This document shows positions 24,817 to 32,952 of a stretch of DNA of 40,865 bases, in pieces. The stretch is from an uncultured Bacillota bacterium (lineage in GTDB: Bacteria; Bacillota; Clostridia; Christensenellales; Borkfalkiaceae): positions 1 to 40,865 of the forward strand of contig CASEFE010000036.1 of NCBI GenBank assembly GCA_949287105.1. Direction: 5' to 3'. The position numbers were made by a program, and so were the translations under genes. Positions within the stretch are counted from its first letter, which is position 1; every line of letters begins with the position of its first letter. A model generated the notes under the pieces. The model saw only the letters and a list, made by a program, of their open reading frames with translations, made no database searches and was not told the origin of the DNA.

Positions 24817-26786
24817 ACATATTCCGTCCTTTGTATAATCTGCCTTTGCAATTCCCTGGACAGACGGATAAAATATTCGGAATATCCCCCTACCTTAACC
24901 ACCAGATTGCCATGATTTTCCGGATGTTCCATTGCATCGAGCATATCTTCCTTAGACAAACAGGAGATCTGCATCTGCATGCCCCCCTGCGCAAAATACC
25001 CGAGCGTTACCGCTTTGAGATTTTTTTCCAAGAAATCCTTGCTCATACGCACATTCAGTACGGGCGTTCCGGGCATATCCTCCTGCGCTATGGCAGCCGC
25101 ACTGTTGAGCATTGCCGTAATTCCCTTTGTATCGTTGCCGTGGATTGCAGCGATCGAATCCGCAAGGGGCATTCCATAATGACGCCCGTCCGGCGTCGCG
25201 GGGATAAATGCGCCCGCCGTTGCACACGTGCTGAACTGAATGGAAGCCGCAATGTATTTTCCGCCAAAATAATTTTTATATTTTTTAAGCTCTGCGAATA
25301 ACTCTTTTGACATGTTGTGCGCAAACTCGTCGCTCTTTGCATCGTTCACACCGCAATGAGCACATTTTTTACAAGCGTCAAAAAGCCGCGCGTCTTCTCT
25401 TTCCAAACCATCCTTAAACTGATCCGCGGTATATTCCTTTTTGTCAAAAACCAACTCTTTGACTGCAAGCATATCGTCCACGACATTCACAATTCCCGCA
25501 AAATTGATCACGCTCCAGCTATACCGCGCTCCGCCCGCATTGAAATCCGTATCCCGATCGATACAATCATCAATGACAAGCGAACGGAAAGGTGAAGGTC
25601 TCAAACGCTCACGCACTTCATATGATTTGTAAACGGCATCGAGCGTCTCTTGCAATTCTTTGCGGTACCGAGCAAAAAACTTTTGATAAAATTCCGAAAA
25701 CGTCTTACAATTTTGCAAGTCTTCCTTCATGCATTCCGTAAAAATATACGGAAGATGAATTCCTGCGTCCAACGAACCCGAACGGCTGATACCGGCCAAC
25801 GAACTTTCCGTACACCCTACTCCGCAAAAACGCAATAAATCACTGTCCGGTATTTCAGGGAATGCTTTATGAAAAGCTTTCATGTACCCTTCTTCGTTGT
25901 ATAAAGAGGGATTGGTTCCTCCCTGCATCAGAGAATCCCGTGCAGCCTCCCAATAAACGTCCGGCATATCTTCCGTGACGCGCAGTTCGATTTGCGGACG
26001 CCGAAGCCCTTTGATCGCTTTCAGAACATACAACGTAATTTCGTTGTATTCCGGCCCGATCGAAGCGGAGTAGCCTTCCGTCTTATCGATGATCTGAAAA
26101 AACTCGCGAAGCAGGGCCTCAATATCTTCCCCTTTATAAAAAGGCATGAGATCCTGATCCAATCGCCCTACATTATCGCAACCGTCAAGATGGTAGATAA
26201 AATTCCAACAAACAAGCGCTTCATAAATATTCCTTGCCGGCTGAAAAGGCACTTGTTTCAATGCGTCGATCAATTGCTTTTTTCCGCCGTTTTTTTCAAG
26301 ATATTCTACACAATGCGCCCGATATGCTTCGATACCGTCTAAAAGGTCCAAAAGCCCTCTCTTCAATTTTCCGTTTCTTTTTTCAATGCGCACACGATAA
26401 GAATCCAGCCCTTCCGCAGCCACTCGGCCATAATGCGGCAAAGAATGCGAATAACTGAACCCCGCAACCGAATGAACAGTATTTCCATATGTACTTTGCG
26501 TATATTCGTCCTGCAAGAGAGGAAGAAGTGAGGGATCTTTTGCCCGTATCCGATCCTCGAACACAAAATAAATACAATTGTAATTCGGGATCACTCCGTA
26601 AAGCTTATCGGTCAGTGTTCCGCAAGGATAAAAATCCCCACCGTCATAGGCGGGCGGCGGAAACTCTTTCAACATGGAAGAATACGCATGCGCATGCCGC
26701 GTAAACATATCTTCCCCTTCGTATTCAAAATAGGCACGCGCATACGGCTCGTCGGCCTTGGCAAACTTTTCTGCTTTCAGATTCAT
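24813..26786 (-). CDS. Short glycyl radical enzyme of unknown specificity (657 aa)
   Basis: The C terminus has the radical loop KVGGYSEYF with Gly634, and the active-site loop is GVGCTE with Cys325 and Glu327, followed by SSLAGISRSGS. Thr in place of Val in the GCxE motif, a first domain about 110 residues shorter than in GRE1 and a Lys instead of Arg before the radical loop set it apart from the known glycerol, choline, hydroxyproline and isethionate GREs as far as I can recall them. Further GRE signs are NVGRLDQDLMPFY (205-217) and ATPDGRHYGMPLADSIAA. It is a probable eliminase by the Cys-x-Glu pair. It is the first gene of an operon with its activase and a 709-residue protein and is divergent from an AraC gene. 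The ribosome site is weak (AAGGGT at distance). Confidence 0.9.
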   Translation of the reverse strand: MNLKAEKFAKADEPYARAYFEYEGEDMFTRHAHAYSSMLKEFPPPAYDGGDFYPCGTLTDKLYGVIPNYNCIYFVFEDRIRAKDPSLLPLLQDEYTQSTYGNTVHSVAGFSYSHSLPHYGRVAAEGLDSYRVRIEKRNGKLKRGLLDLLDGIEAYRAHCVEYLEKNGGKKQLIDALKQVPFQPARNIYEALVCWNFIYHLDGCDNVGRLDQDLMPFYKGEDIEALLREFFQIIDKTEGYSASIGPEYNEITLYVLKAIKGLRRPQIELRVTEDMPDVYWEAARDSLMQGGTNPSLYNEEGYMKAFHKAFPEIPDSDLLRFCGVGCTESSLAGISRSGSLDAGIHLPYIFTECMKEDLQNCKTFSEFYQKFFARYRKELQETLDAVYKSYEVRERLRPSPFRSLVIDDCIDRDTDFNAGGARYSWSVINFAGIVNVVDDMLAVKELVFDKKEYTADQFKDGLEREDARLFDACKKCAHCGVNDAKSDEFAHNMSKELFAELKKYKNYFGGKYIAASIQFSTCATAGAFIPATPDGRHYGMPLADSIAAIHGNDTKGITAMLNSAAAIAQEDMPGTPVLNVRMSKDFLEKNLKAVTLGYFAQGGMQMQISCLSKEDMLDAMEHPENHGNLVVKVGGYSEYFIRLSRELQRQIIQRTEYV

Positions 26787-26815
26787 TCTTCGACCCTTTT
26801 TAACTTTTTTATTTT

Positions 26816-26844
26816 ATTATAGCAATTTTACGCTCCGTTTGTAA
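26816..26844 (-). promoter_or_regulatory. Promoter of the GRE2 operon
   Basis: On the minus strand a perfect TATAAT (26816-26821) follows a poor -35 TTACAA (26839-26844) after 17 bp. The repeats begin 5 bp upstream of the -35, so this is likely an activator-dependent promoter. Confidence 0.55.
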
Positions 26845-26848
26845 ATTA

Positions 26849-26915
26849 AAAATTGTTGCTTGCTTTTATAAAATTGTCGTTTATTTACCGCTTTTATATT
26901 GTAAAATTGTCGCTT
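26849..26915. repeat. Three phased 13-bp direct repeats, probable AraC-family operator
   Basis: AAAATTGTTGCTT (26849-26861), AAAATTGTCGTTT (26870-26882) and AAAATTGTCGCTT (26903-26915) fit AAAATTGTYGYTT. The steps are 21 and 33 bp, two and three helical turns. A related inverted half-site AGCAATTTTAC is at 26821-26831. They fill the space between the GRE2 operon and the divergent AraC gene. Confidence 0.65.
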
Positions 26916-26932
26916 TTTTAACCACCTTATGT

Positions 26933-26938
26933 TATAAT
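26933..26938 (+). promoter_or_regulatory. -10 element of the divergent AraC gene
   Basis: A perfect TATAAT; no good -35 is found at 16-18 bp, but repeat copy 3 covers that place. A start near 26945 makes the ATG at 26947 unlikely as initiation codon. Confidence 0.45.
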
Positions 26939-26964
26939 AGAGAAAAATGTCCGCGAGGTCTTTT

Positions 26965-27786
26965 ATGCAGAACTTTTACAATACAGACGATTATCCTACA
27001 CCCTCGGGCATCCGACTTACTCTGAGCGGAAAAATGCAATGCGCTCCCGATTTTACCTGCGGACCGCAGATCCGCCATATGTATATTTTGCATTACGTCA
27101 TTCACGGTAAAGGATATTATAAAGCAAATGATACGCTCTATTCCGTGCGGGAAGGCGATGTTTTTGTAATTTTCCCCGATGATCTCGTCTTTTATTACAG
27201 CGAAAAAGAAGACCCTTTTGAATTTTGCTGGATCGCCTTCGACGGAGAAAAAGCCGATGAATGGATGCACTGCTGTGACGGCAAAGCCCAATACGTGATC
27301 CATCAGAACAATATGGATTTTTATGCGGGCGTCAATGAACTTCTGGCTTATACCGAACATACCAAAAACATTTCGCCTCTGATGCTCGACAGCTTTTTGT
27401 TAAAATGCCTTTCCGGAATTCAGTCGTCACTGGAACAACAATCTCCCCCCTCCAACGCTCAAAAATACGTCGCCCTGGGAATTGCATATATGCAAAACCA
27501 TTACAACGAAGGAATAACCGTATCGGACGTATCGGACAAACTCTTCATCAATCGCAGTTATTTTTCCAAAATTTTCAGGCAGGAGAAAAATATCACTCCC
27601 GAAGCCTGGCTGATTCGGTTCCGCATGGAAAAAGCCGCTGAACTTATTCAAAGAAATTTAAGATTCAGCGATGTCGCCGATGCGGTAGGCATTCGCGATC
27701 AATATTATTTTTCCAAGCTATTTAAAAAATATTTTGGCATCACATGCAGCCAATACCGCGAGAAATTTGTAAAAATTCCAACTTAA
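26965..27786 (+). CDS. AraC family transcriptional regulator (AraC-binding domain + HTH), likely regulator of the GRE2 operon
   Basis: The N-terminal sensor is of the AraC-binding cupin type (RHMYILHYVIHGKGYY, REGDVFVIFPDDLVFYYS, FEFCWIAFDGEKADEW), which in relatives binds free sugars. The C-terminal HTH pair is standard (ITVSDVSDKLFINRSYFSKIFRQ, DVADAVGIRDQYYFSKLFKKYFGITCSQYREKF). The ATG at 26965 has GAGG seven bases upstream; the ATG at 26947 sits on the presumed transcription start. It is divergent from the GRE2 operon across 178 nt with phased repeats. Confidence 0.92.
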   Translation: MQNFYNTDDYPTPSGIRLTLSGKMQCAPDFTCGPQIRHMYILHYVIHGKGYYKANDTLYSVREGDVFVIFPDDLVFYYSEKEDPFEFCWIAFDGEKADEWMHCCDGKAQYVIHQNNMDFYAGVNELLAYTEHTKNISPLMLDSFLLKCLSGIQSSLEQQSPPSNAQKYVALGIAYMQNHYNEGITVSDVSDKLFINRSYFSKIFRQEKNITPEAWLIRFRMEKAAELIQRNLRFSDVADAVGIRDQYYFSKLFKKYFGITCSQYREKFVKIPT

Positions 27787-27833
27787 ATTTCCGAAAATGA
27801 AAATCGATTTTTTTATTTTTCTCTGGCAAAAAC

Positions 27834-27866
27834 AAACAGCGCCTTAGCTTTGCTGAGGCGCTGTTT
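27834..27866. terminator. Terminator between AraC and the acyl-CoA synthetase gene
   Basis: AAACAGCGCCT-tAGC and its complement form a 14-bp stem with one mismatch; the minus-strand side continues GTTTTTG, so it serves the synthetase gene best. Confidence 0.75.
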
Positions 27867-27877
27867 CTTCAAAAAAT

Positions 27878-29473
27878 TTATTTTCGCTCTTCCAATACCT
27901 TCCGGTCAATTTTCCCGATCAGACTGACAGGAAGTTTGTCTTCAAAGATGATCTCTTTAGGAAGCGCATAGGCGATCAGTTTTCGGCGACAGGTCGCATA
28001 AATTTCTTCTTCCACCTTTTTTGTGTCAAACCCTGTCTCGCATTCCACAAACAACCGCACTACCTGCCCTTTGACTTTGTCCGGTATTCCTACGGCACAG
28101 GCTTTCTTTACTCCTTCCACTTCCAATGCCGCAGCCTCGATCTCCGAAGGATACACAGGAACGCCGCTCACTTTCAACATGTTTTTGATACGTTGTTTGA
28201 AATATAAGAAGCCGTCTGCATCCAACCAACCGTAATCGCCCGTTTTCAGCCATTTTTTACCTTCATATTCGGCAAACGGAGATTGCGTTTCATGCAGATA
28301 CCCGAGCATGAACTGATTGGTATTCAACCAGATCTCACCGACTTCACCCACAGGAACCTCAGAGCCGTCCCTTACAATCATGACATGCGTCTCCGAAAGC
28401 GGATACCCGATGGAATTTTCCCGATGATGCGCCAATGTATTCACAAGACAAACCGTCACCGTTTCCGTAAGGCCGTATCCCTCATACATTCGCGCCGAAC
28501 TTCCCTGCCTTTTTAATACCGCATTAAATTCGTCGATGAGCTTTTGCGGCGTGCGATCCCCGCCCACATACACGTCTTTGATATGAGAAAGATCAGCATT
28601 CGTAAAAGCTTTTTCACCGAGAAGCTTCAAATACATGGTCGGAACACCCGTCAGAATATTCGCCCGTTCCTTTACGATCTGTTTTGCGCTCATCTTTGCG
28701 TTGAACTTTATACACATGATATTGGTTCGCCGCATCAACATGCACATGTGCATGTTGATGCACAGTCCGAACCCGTGAAAGATGGGAAGAACATTGTAAA
28801 GTGCCTTGTAATTTTCGATAGGCTCGCTCAAAAATTCTTCCGCTTTACAGCACAACGCATTGAACACTTCGTTGTTATGCGCGATGATTTTCGGATTTCC
28901 GGTTGTCCCGCCGCTCGCAAGGTATACCGCAGGTTCGTCCTTTGCAAATTTTGCGGCAGACGTATGCGCATTTTTACGATTCTTCAAATATTTTTCAAAA
29001 TGTTCGTATCCCGTCGCGGCAGGCTTATTGGTGCATTTATAATACGCTTTGGCGGCAAGCCCCATAAAATAAGAACTGTCACTCACGAGCGTCGGAACAC
29101 CAAAATCAAAATGCCCGCATTTGTACAGATCGTAGATCAATAGCAGCCGGCTTTGGGTCTTCTCTATGCTCTCCTTTAAGCTTTCCGGCGGAATAAACGG
29201 GTGTACAAGATTCACCGCCGCACCCAGTTTATTTGCCGCATAAAACGCAAGCAGCGCCGCAGGAGAATTGGGCATACAGAGCGTGACCGTATCCCCCTTT
29301 TTAATCTTAAACTCCGCCGAAAAATTGTCCGCAAGCACATCGATCCATCGATATACGCGCAAAAAAGAATATTTTCTGCCGTAATAGGAAATCGCAACCG
29401 AAACGTCGCTGCCGGAAATGTTCTGCATGACTGCTTCGTACATCGAACAATCCGCAGGAAGAGGTTTTATCAT
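27878..29473 (-). CDS. AMP-binding acyl-CoA synthetase / ligase (ANL superfamily)
   Basis: The 531-residue protein has the ANL motifs in order: ATP loop YLASGGTTGNPKI (about 186-198), LPIFHGFGL, YEGYGLTET (about 330), TGDYGWLDADGFLYFKQR (hinge Asp), the CoA/adenylate half-reaction segment MLKVSGVPVYPSEIE, and the C-terminal catalytic Lys in GKIDRK. It activates a carboxylic acid as its adenylate and transfers it to CoA. The length fits medium or long-chain acyl-CoA ligases; the substrate is unknown. It is 29 nt downstream of the DUF1624 membrane protein gene, so both may act on the same acyl group. Confidence 0.92.
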   Translation of the reverse strand: MIKPLPADCSMYEAVMQNISGSDVSVAISYYGRKYSFLRVYRWIDVLADNFSAEFKIKKGDTVTLCMPNSPAALLAFYAANKLGAAVNLVHPFIPPESLKESIEKTQSRLLLIYDLYKCGHFDFGVPTLVSDSSYFMGLAAKAYYKCTNKPAATGYEHFEKYLKNRKNAHTSAAKFAKDEPAVYLASGGTTGNPKIIAHNNEVFNALCCKAEEFLSEPIENYKALYNVLPIFHGFGLCINMHMCMLMRRTNIMCIKFNAKMSAKQIVKERANILTGVPTMYLKLLGEKAFTNADLSHIKDVYVGGDRTPQKLIDEFNAVLKRQGSSARMYEGYGLTETVTVCLVNTLAHHRENSIGYPLSETHVMIVRDGSEVPVGEVGEIWLNTNQFMLGYLHETQSPFAEYEGKKWLKTGDYGWLDADGFLYFKQRIKNMLKVSGVPVYPSEIEAAALEVEGVKKACAVGIPDKVKGQVVRLFVECETGFDTKKVEEEIYATCRRKLIAYALPKEIIFEDKLPVSLIGKIDRKVLEERK

Positions 29474-29502
29474 ATTTACACCTTCCGTTTATAAGTGTTT
29501 CA

Positions 29503-30486
29503 TTAAAAAAGCGAAGATATCCATGCCGCAAGCGCTAAAAGAACAGGCCATATGACCATATGCACAACATAGATGACTGCCGCATGACGCCCGAAAAAAC
29601 AAACGCCGCTGTTCCAAGCCCCGTTCAGCGGACTAAATGCATACCGCGCAGATGTATGATATACCAATCTGCCGATAATCCCCCCGATCAATACGAACAT
29701 TGCCCAAGGCAAAATCGGAAAATAGTCGCCCGTGTATTCATAAAAGCTGAAATGACCGTTTTCAGGCGATTCTTTCAAATACAAAAAGATACTGATAAAT
29801 TTGTTTTCCGCGTCCGTCTTGGCTCCCGTATAAGTGGATATGATCTCAATGTATCCGTTCTGAAAGGTAAACTGCGCACAATTCGTAAACAACCAGATCA
29901 GAAGCGATATACCCACGATCCCCGGGAGGTAACGCAACGCTTCACGAAAAATTTTCGCGATTTTTCCCTCTCCCAATACTTCGCCGACGGCAACGCAGGC
30001 GTTATCGAGAACGGCATACAAAAATACTCCCGACGCAAGCATATGGATTACGCCGAACAGTATCGTTGCGCCGCTCAATCCGAAACTTTCTATGAGCCTC
30101 GTGATACAAGTGATTCCCGCTGCGACCAGCGCCAACGGAATACACCTTCGGAAATTTCCGCGCGTGAGCGTACAGGATATTCCGGTTATCGTAAAAAATG
30201 CCGTCACCACAAAAAACCAGACATTCTGCCGAAAATCCCAGTTCCAGTATGCCCTGGCAATCGCCTCCGATTCCGTAAACAACGAAGTTCCCAAAACTTC
30301 ATTGATAAAAGGAAGCACATCCCAAAGACAATACATAAAATGGTCGAATACCATCAGCGTTACACAGATACCACGCACAAAGTCCAGTTCCCAATACCGA
30401 ACTTTTCCCCGTCCGCAATATCGCCCGACCATCGCTTTATATCCCGCATGACGCGGATTTTGAATCTGAATTCCTTCTCTATACAT
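29503..30486 (-). CDS. DUF1624 family multipass membrane protein (heparan-alpha-glucosaminide N-acetyltransferase-like)
   Basis: After a basic cytoplasmic start comes RYWELDFVRGICVTLMVFDH, the hallmark of the DUF1624/HGSNAT catalytic domain and its membrane acyltransferase relatives, with His and Asp of the first helix. About eight further helices follow, ending in HAAVIYVVHMVIWPVLLAL. Members are thought to move acyl groups from CoA across the membrane to a sugar. The start is uncertain: the frame opens at a TTG (30522), but that is the -35 element of a consensus-like promoter, so the ATG at 30486 (at the transcription start) or the ATG at 30432 is used. Its operon partner is an acyl-CoA ligase, which could supply the donor. 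Confidence 0.8.
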   Translation of the reverse strand: MYREGIQIQNPRHAGYKAMVGRYCGRGKVRYWELDFVRGICVTLMVFDHFMYCLWDVLPFINEVLGTSLFTESEAIARAYWNWDFRQNVWFFVVTAFFTITGISCTLTRGNFRRCIPLALVAAGITCITRLIESFGLSGATILFGVIHMLASGVFLYAVLDNACVAVGEVLGEGKIAKIFREALRYLPGIVGISLLIWLFTNCAQFTFQNGYIEIISTYTGAKTDAENKFISIFLYLKESPENGHFSFYEYTGDYFPILPWAMFVLIGGIIGRLVYHTSARYAFSPLNGAWNSGVCFFGRHAAVIYVVHMVIWPVLLALAAWISSLF

Positions 30487-30493
30487 CCTTATC

Positions 30494-30522
30494 AGTGTAA
30501 CATTTTTCCGCCATTTTGTCAA
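30494..30522 (-). promoter_or_regulatory. Promoter of the DUF1624-acyl-CoA synthetase operon
   Basis: On the minus strand TTGACA (30517-30522), 17-bp spacer, TACACT (30494-30499). The start would lie near 30487, practically on the ATG at 30486. Confidence 0.6.
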
Positions 30523-30560
30523 TAAAGAGATGAAACGGAATGTTTCCCCCCTCTTATTTT

Positions 30561-31568
30561 TTATGTGTTTTCCTCTGTCTCGGAAAATATCGAATCGACC
30601 GTTGCCCGCAACGCTTCAAGATCCTCGCATGCAAACAAGCGGCTGCGAAACTTCGCGCCGCCACGCATTCCGCGCGTGTAAAAAGCCGTCATCTTACGCA
30701 TCTGAACGACAGTAAATTTCTCTCCGTAAACGGGAAGCATGTCCGCAATCTGCGTCTCCACCGCAGCGCGGCGGTCCCACACCTCTTCGTCTGTTAAAAT
30801 CTCGGAAAAAATATGCGGATCGGCCATCGCCGCCCGCGCAACCATCACGCCGTCCGCCCCTGTCAAAGAGAGCATTTTCAACGCATCGGTCCGCGAAAAA
30901 ATTCCTCCGTTGGCAACGACCGGAATTTTTACCGCCGCCTTTGCCGCGGCAATTGCCGCATAATCGGGTTCACCCGCGTAATACATATCCCGCGTACGGC
31001 CGTGTATTGTGATCATGTCCGCGCCGGCACCTTCACACATTTTGGCAAATTCTACTGCCACCGTCTTTCCTTTTTCCAGCCCGATACGAAATTTTACCGT
31101 GATCGTTTTGCCGCTTTTCTTGCATTCCGCAATAATTTTTTCCGCCAACGGCAAATTTGCAAGAAGGGCACTTCCTTCGCCGTTCCGAAATACTTTCGGG
31201 ACGGGACAACCCATATTCAAATCGATAATTTCAAAATTTTTCAGTTCTTCGCTTTCACACGCTTCACGCAAAATCTCGGGATCGTTTCCGAATAATTGCG
31301 CCGCCGTCTGCGGCTCCGTTTCGTCTTTGTATAACAAAAGCTTTGTCGCCGCACTGTTATACCGAAGTCCTTTGGCACTGACCATTTCGGTAAAGCAAAG
31401 CCCCGCCCCATATCGGTAACAAAGTTTTCGAAATGCAAAATCCGTATATCCCGCAAGCGGCGCACACAAAACATTGTTTTTCAGAACCATATTGCCGATC
31501 CGAAGAGGAGCGCCGAGCATAGTTCTTTCTGTTCCCTGCCCGTTATCCATTGCGTTTGACCCGTTCAT
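30561..31568 (-). CDS. dus: tRNA-dihydrouridine synthase (DusB-like)
   Basis: The 335-residue flavoprotein has the Dus signature: LCAPLAGYTDFAFRKLC, FTEMVSAKGL, AAQLFGNDPE, IDLNMGCPVPKVFRNGEGSALL (with the catalytic Cys), TVKFRIGL, ITIHGRTRDMYYAG, VVANGGIFSRTDAL and GADGVMVARAA (FMN phosphate site). It reduces uridine in the tRNA D-loop with FMN and NADPH. The ATG at 31568 has GGGG nearby and overlaps the end of the mazG gene by 26 nt; an internal ATG at 31520 is possible. Confidence 0.93.
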   Translation of the reverse strand: MNGSNAMDNGQGTERTMLGAPLRIGNMVLKNNVLCAPLAGYTDFAFRKLCYRYGAGLCFTEMVSAKGLRYNSAATKLLLYKDETEPQTAAQLFGNDPEILREACESEELKNFEIIDLNMGCPVPKVFRNGEGSALLANLPLAEKIIAECKKSGKTITVKFRIGLEKGKTVAVEFAKMCEGAGADMITIHGRTRDMYYAGEPDYAAIAAAKAAVKIPVVANGGIFSRTDALKMLSLTGADGVMVARAAMADPHIFSEILTDEEVWDRRAAVETQIADMLPVYGEKFTVVQMRKMTAFYTRGMRGGAKFRSRLFACEDLEALRATVDSIFSETEENT

Positions 31569-32952
31569 AATAACCCCAGAGCTCTTCTGCCGTCAATTCG
31601 TTCATTTTCTTGCCGTCAGCCAAAATTTGCTCTTCCGTCCTGCAAAAACGATCGATAAACTTATCCGTGCTCGCCTGCAAACTCTCTTCGCAATCGACGC
31701 CTGCCAATCTTCCGACGTTGACCGCCGAAAACAAAAGATCTCCTGCCTCTTCGGCGATATGCCCTTCGTTTCCTTCCGAAACGGCTGCAAGCAATTCCTT
31801 CAATTCTTCTCCGATTTTCTCCGATGCTTCCTTTATATCCTTAAAATCGTACCCATATTTCGCCGCACGTTTTGCCGCTTTTTGTGCGCGCATAACGGCA
31901 GGAAACACCTTCGGAACATCGCGCACCGCGTCGGACGCCGTCTTCTGCCCTTTCTCGACCGTTTTATTCTTTTCCCAGACGGACAAAGCCCCGTCTGCAC
32001 TTTCCGCCTTGTCTCCTCCGAATATATGCGAATGCCGGAATATCAGTTTCGAACACACGGCACTGAGCACATCCAATGCCGAAAAAGCACCGCGCTCTTG
32101 TGCAATGACCGAATGAAAGGCTCCCTGCATCAATACGTCTCCCGTTTCTTCCATCACTTTCGCGTCATCTTTACTGCCCACGGCATCGACCAGTTCATAT
32201 GCTTCCTCGATCATATTTTTACAGATACTCTCATGCGTCTGCGCACGGTCCCAAGGACAACCTCCCGGGGCGCGCAACAGACGCATCACCGCCAGAAGAT
32301 CTTCATAATCGAAACGAGTCTTTTTCAAAAGCGGAATTTCTTCAATGACCACCGAACAGGAAGAATCGTATTTCCCCTGCCTGTCCAATTCGTACAATGA
32401 AATTTTCTTTGCCTTATTCCCGCGGACAAAAAACGCTGCCGTTTCATCCCCGTAAAATTCACAGAGCGTCAGCTTGACATCCGATGCGATCAGATCACAA
32501 TCGATATCGTATACCGCAAGCGGAAGAACGGGTCGAGATGTCGGAATATCGTATGCGGAAACGGCACTTCGCTTAGAAGAAAAAACCCGACATGCCGAAA
32601 ATGCGGATTCTGCCTTTGAAATCCCGTCAATAACATCAGCAGACTTTGCCCGCCGGCAAACGATCTGCGCCGATATATCGTCCGAAATGCTTCCGTCGAC
32701 ACAATACACCACATCTCCCTCTTTAGCCGCCGCCAAAACTGCCGCCGCAAGCTTTTTATTCAGCGTATCAAAATTGCGGCTCGCCGCATATATGTAATCG
32801 AGCGTTTCAAACGGAACGCCCAATGTCTTTACACCCGCCGCCACGGGCGTCTCGCCCGTCCGCAAAATAACTTTCGCACCCGAAAAAAGAGCTTTCTTTG
32901 CTCCTTCCGTTAGATCCAGAATATCACTCCCCAATCCGACGACAGTGATCAT
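31543..32952 (-). CDS. mazG: YabN-type fusion: degenerate tetrapyrrole methylase domain + MazG nucleotide pyrophosphohydrolase
   Basis: The 469-residue protein has an N-terminal SAM-dependent methylase-like domain (MITVVGLGSDILDL to about 210) and a MazG domain pair: LRAPGGCPWDRAQTHESI, EEAYELVDAV, EETGDVLMQGAFHSVIAQE, FRHSHIFGG, and a second half with YGYDFKDIKEASEKIGEELKEL and EEAGDLLFSAVNVGR. MazG hydrolyses NTPs to NMP and PPi. In the methylase domain the GHP motif of YabN relatives is replaced by VDGSISDD, so catalysis there is doubtful. The GGAGG site lies within the 3' end of the flippase gene, which it overlaps by 29 nt. Gene order spoVT-yabM-yabN is that of Bacillus subtilis. Confidence 0.92.
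   Translation of the reverse strand: MITVVGLGSDILDLTEGAKKALFSGAKVILRTGETPVAAGVKTLGVPFETLDYIYAASRNFDTLNKKLAAAVLAAAKEGDVVYCVDGSISDDISAQIVCRRAKSADVIDGISKAESAFSACRVFSSKRSAVSAYDIPTSRPVLPLAVYDIDCDLIASDVKLTLCEFYGDETAAFFVRGNKAKKISLYELDRQGKYDSSCSVVIEEIPLLKKTRFDYEDLLAVMRLLRAPGGCPWDRAQTHESICKNMIEEAYELVDAVGSKDDAKVMEETGDVLMQGAFHSVIAQERGAFSALDVLSAVCSKLIFRHSHIFGGDKAESADGALSVWEKNKTVEKGQKTASDAVRDVPKVFPAVMRAQKAAKRAAKYGYDFKDIKEASEKIGEELKELLAAVSEGNEGHIAEEAGDLLFSAVNVGRLAGVDCEESLQASTDKFIDRFCRTEEQILADGKKMNELTAEELWGYYERVKRNG

Noticed and set aside
26947..26964. ATG at 26947 as start of the AraC gene
   Set aside because: It lies 8 bp after the -10 element and has no ribosome site; ATG 26965 has GAGG at the right distance.
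29560..30525. 321-codon plus-strand open frame opposite the DUF1624 gene
   Set aside because: It is the antisense frame of a clear membrane protein, with basic, Arg/His/Thr-rich composition and no domain.
31474..32400. 308-codon plus-strand open frame opposite mazG and dus
   Set aside because: The minus-strand MazG and Dus motifs are unambiguous; the plus frame shows no family pattern and no ribosome site.
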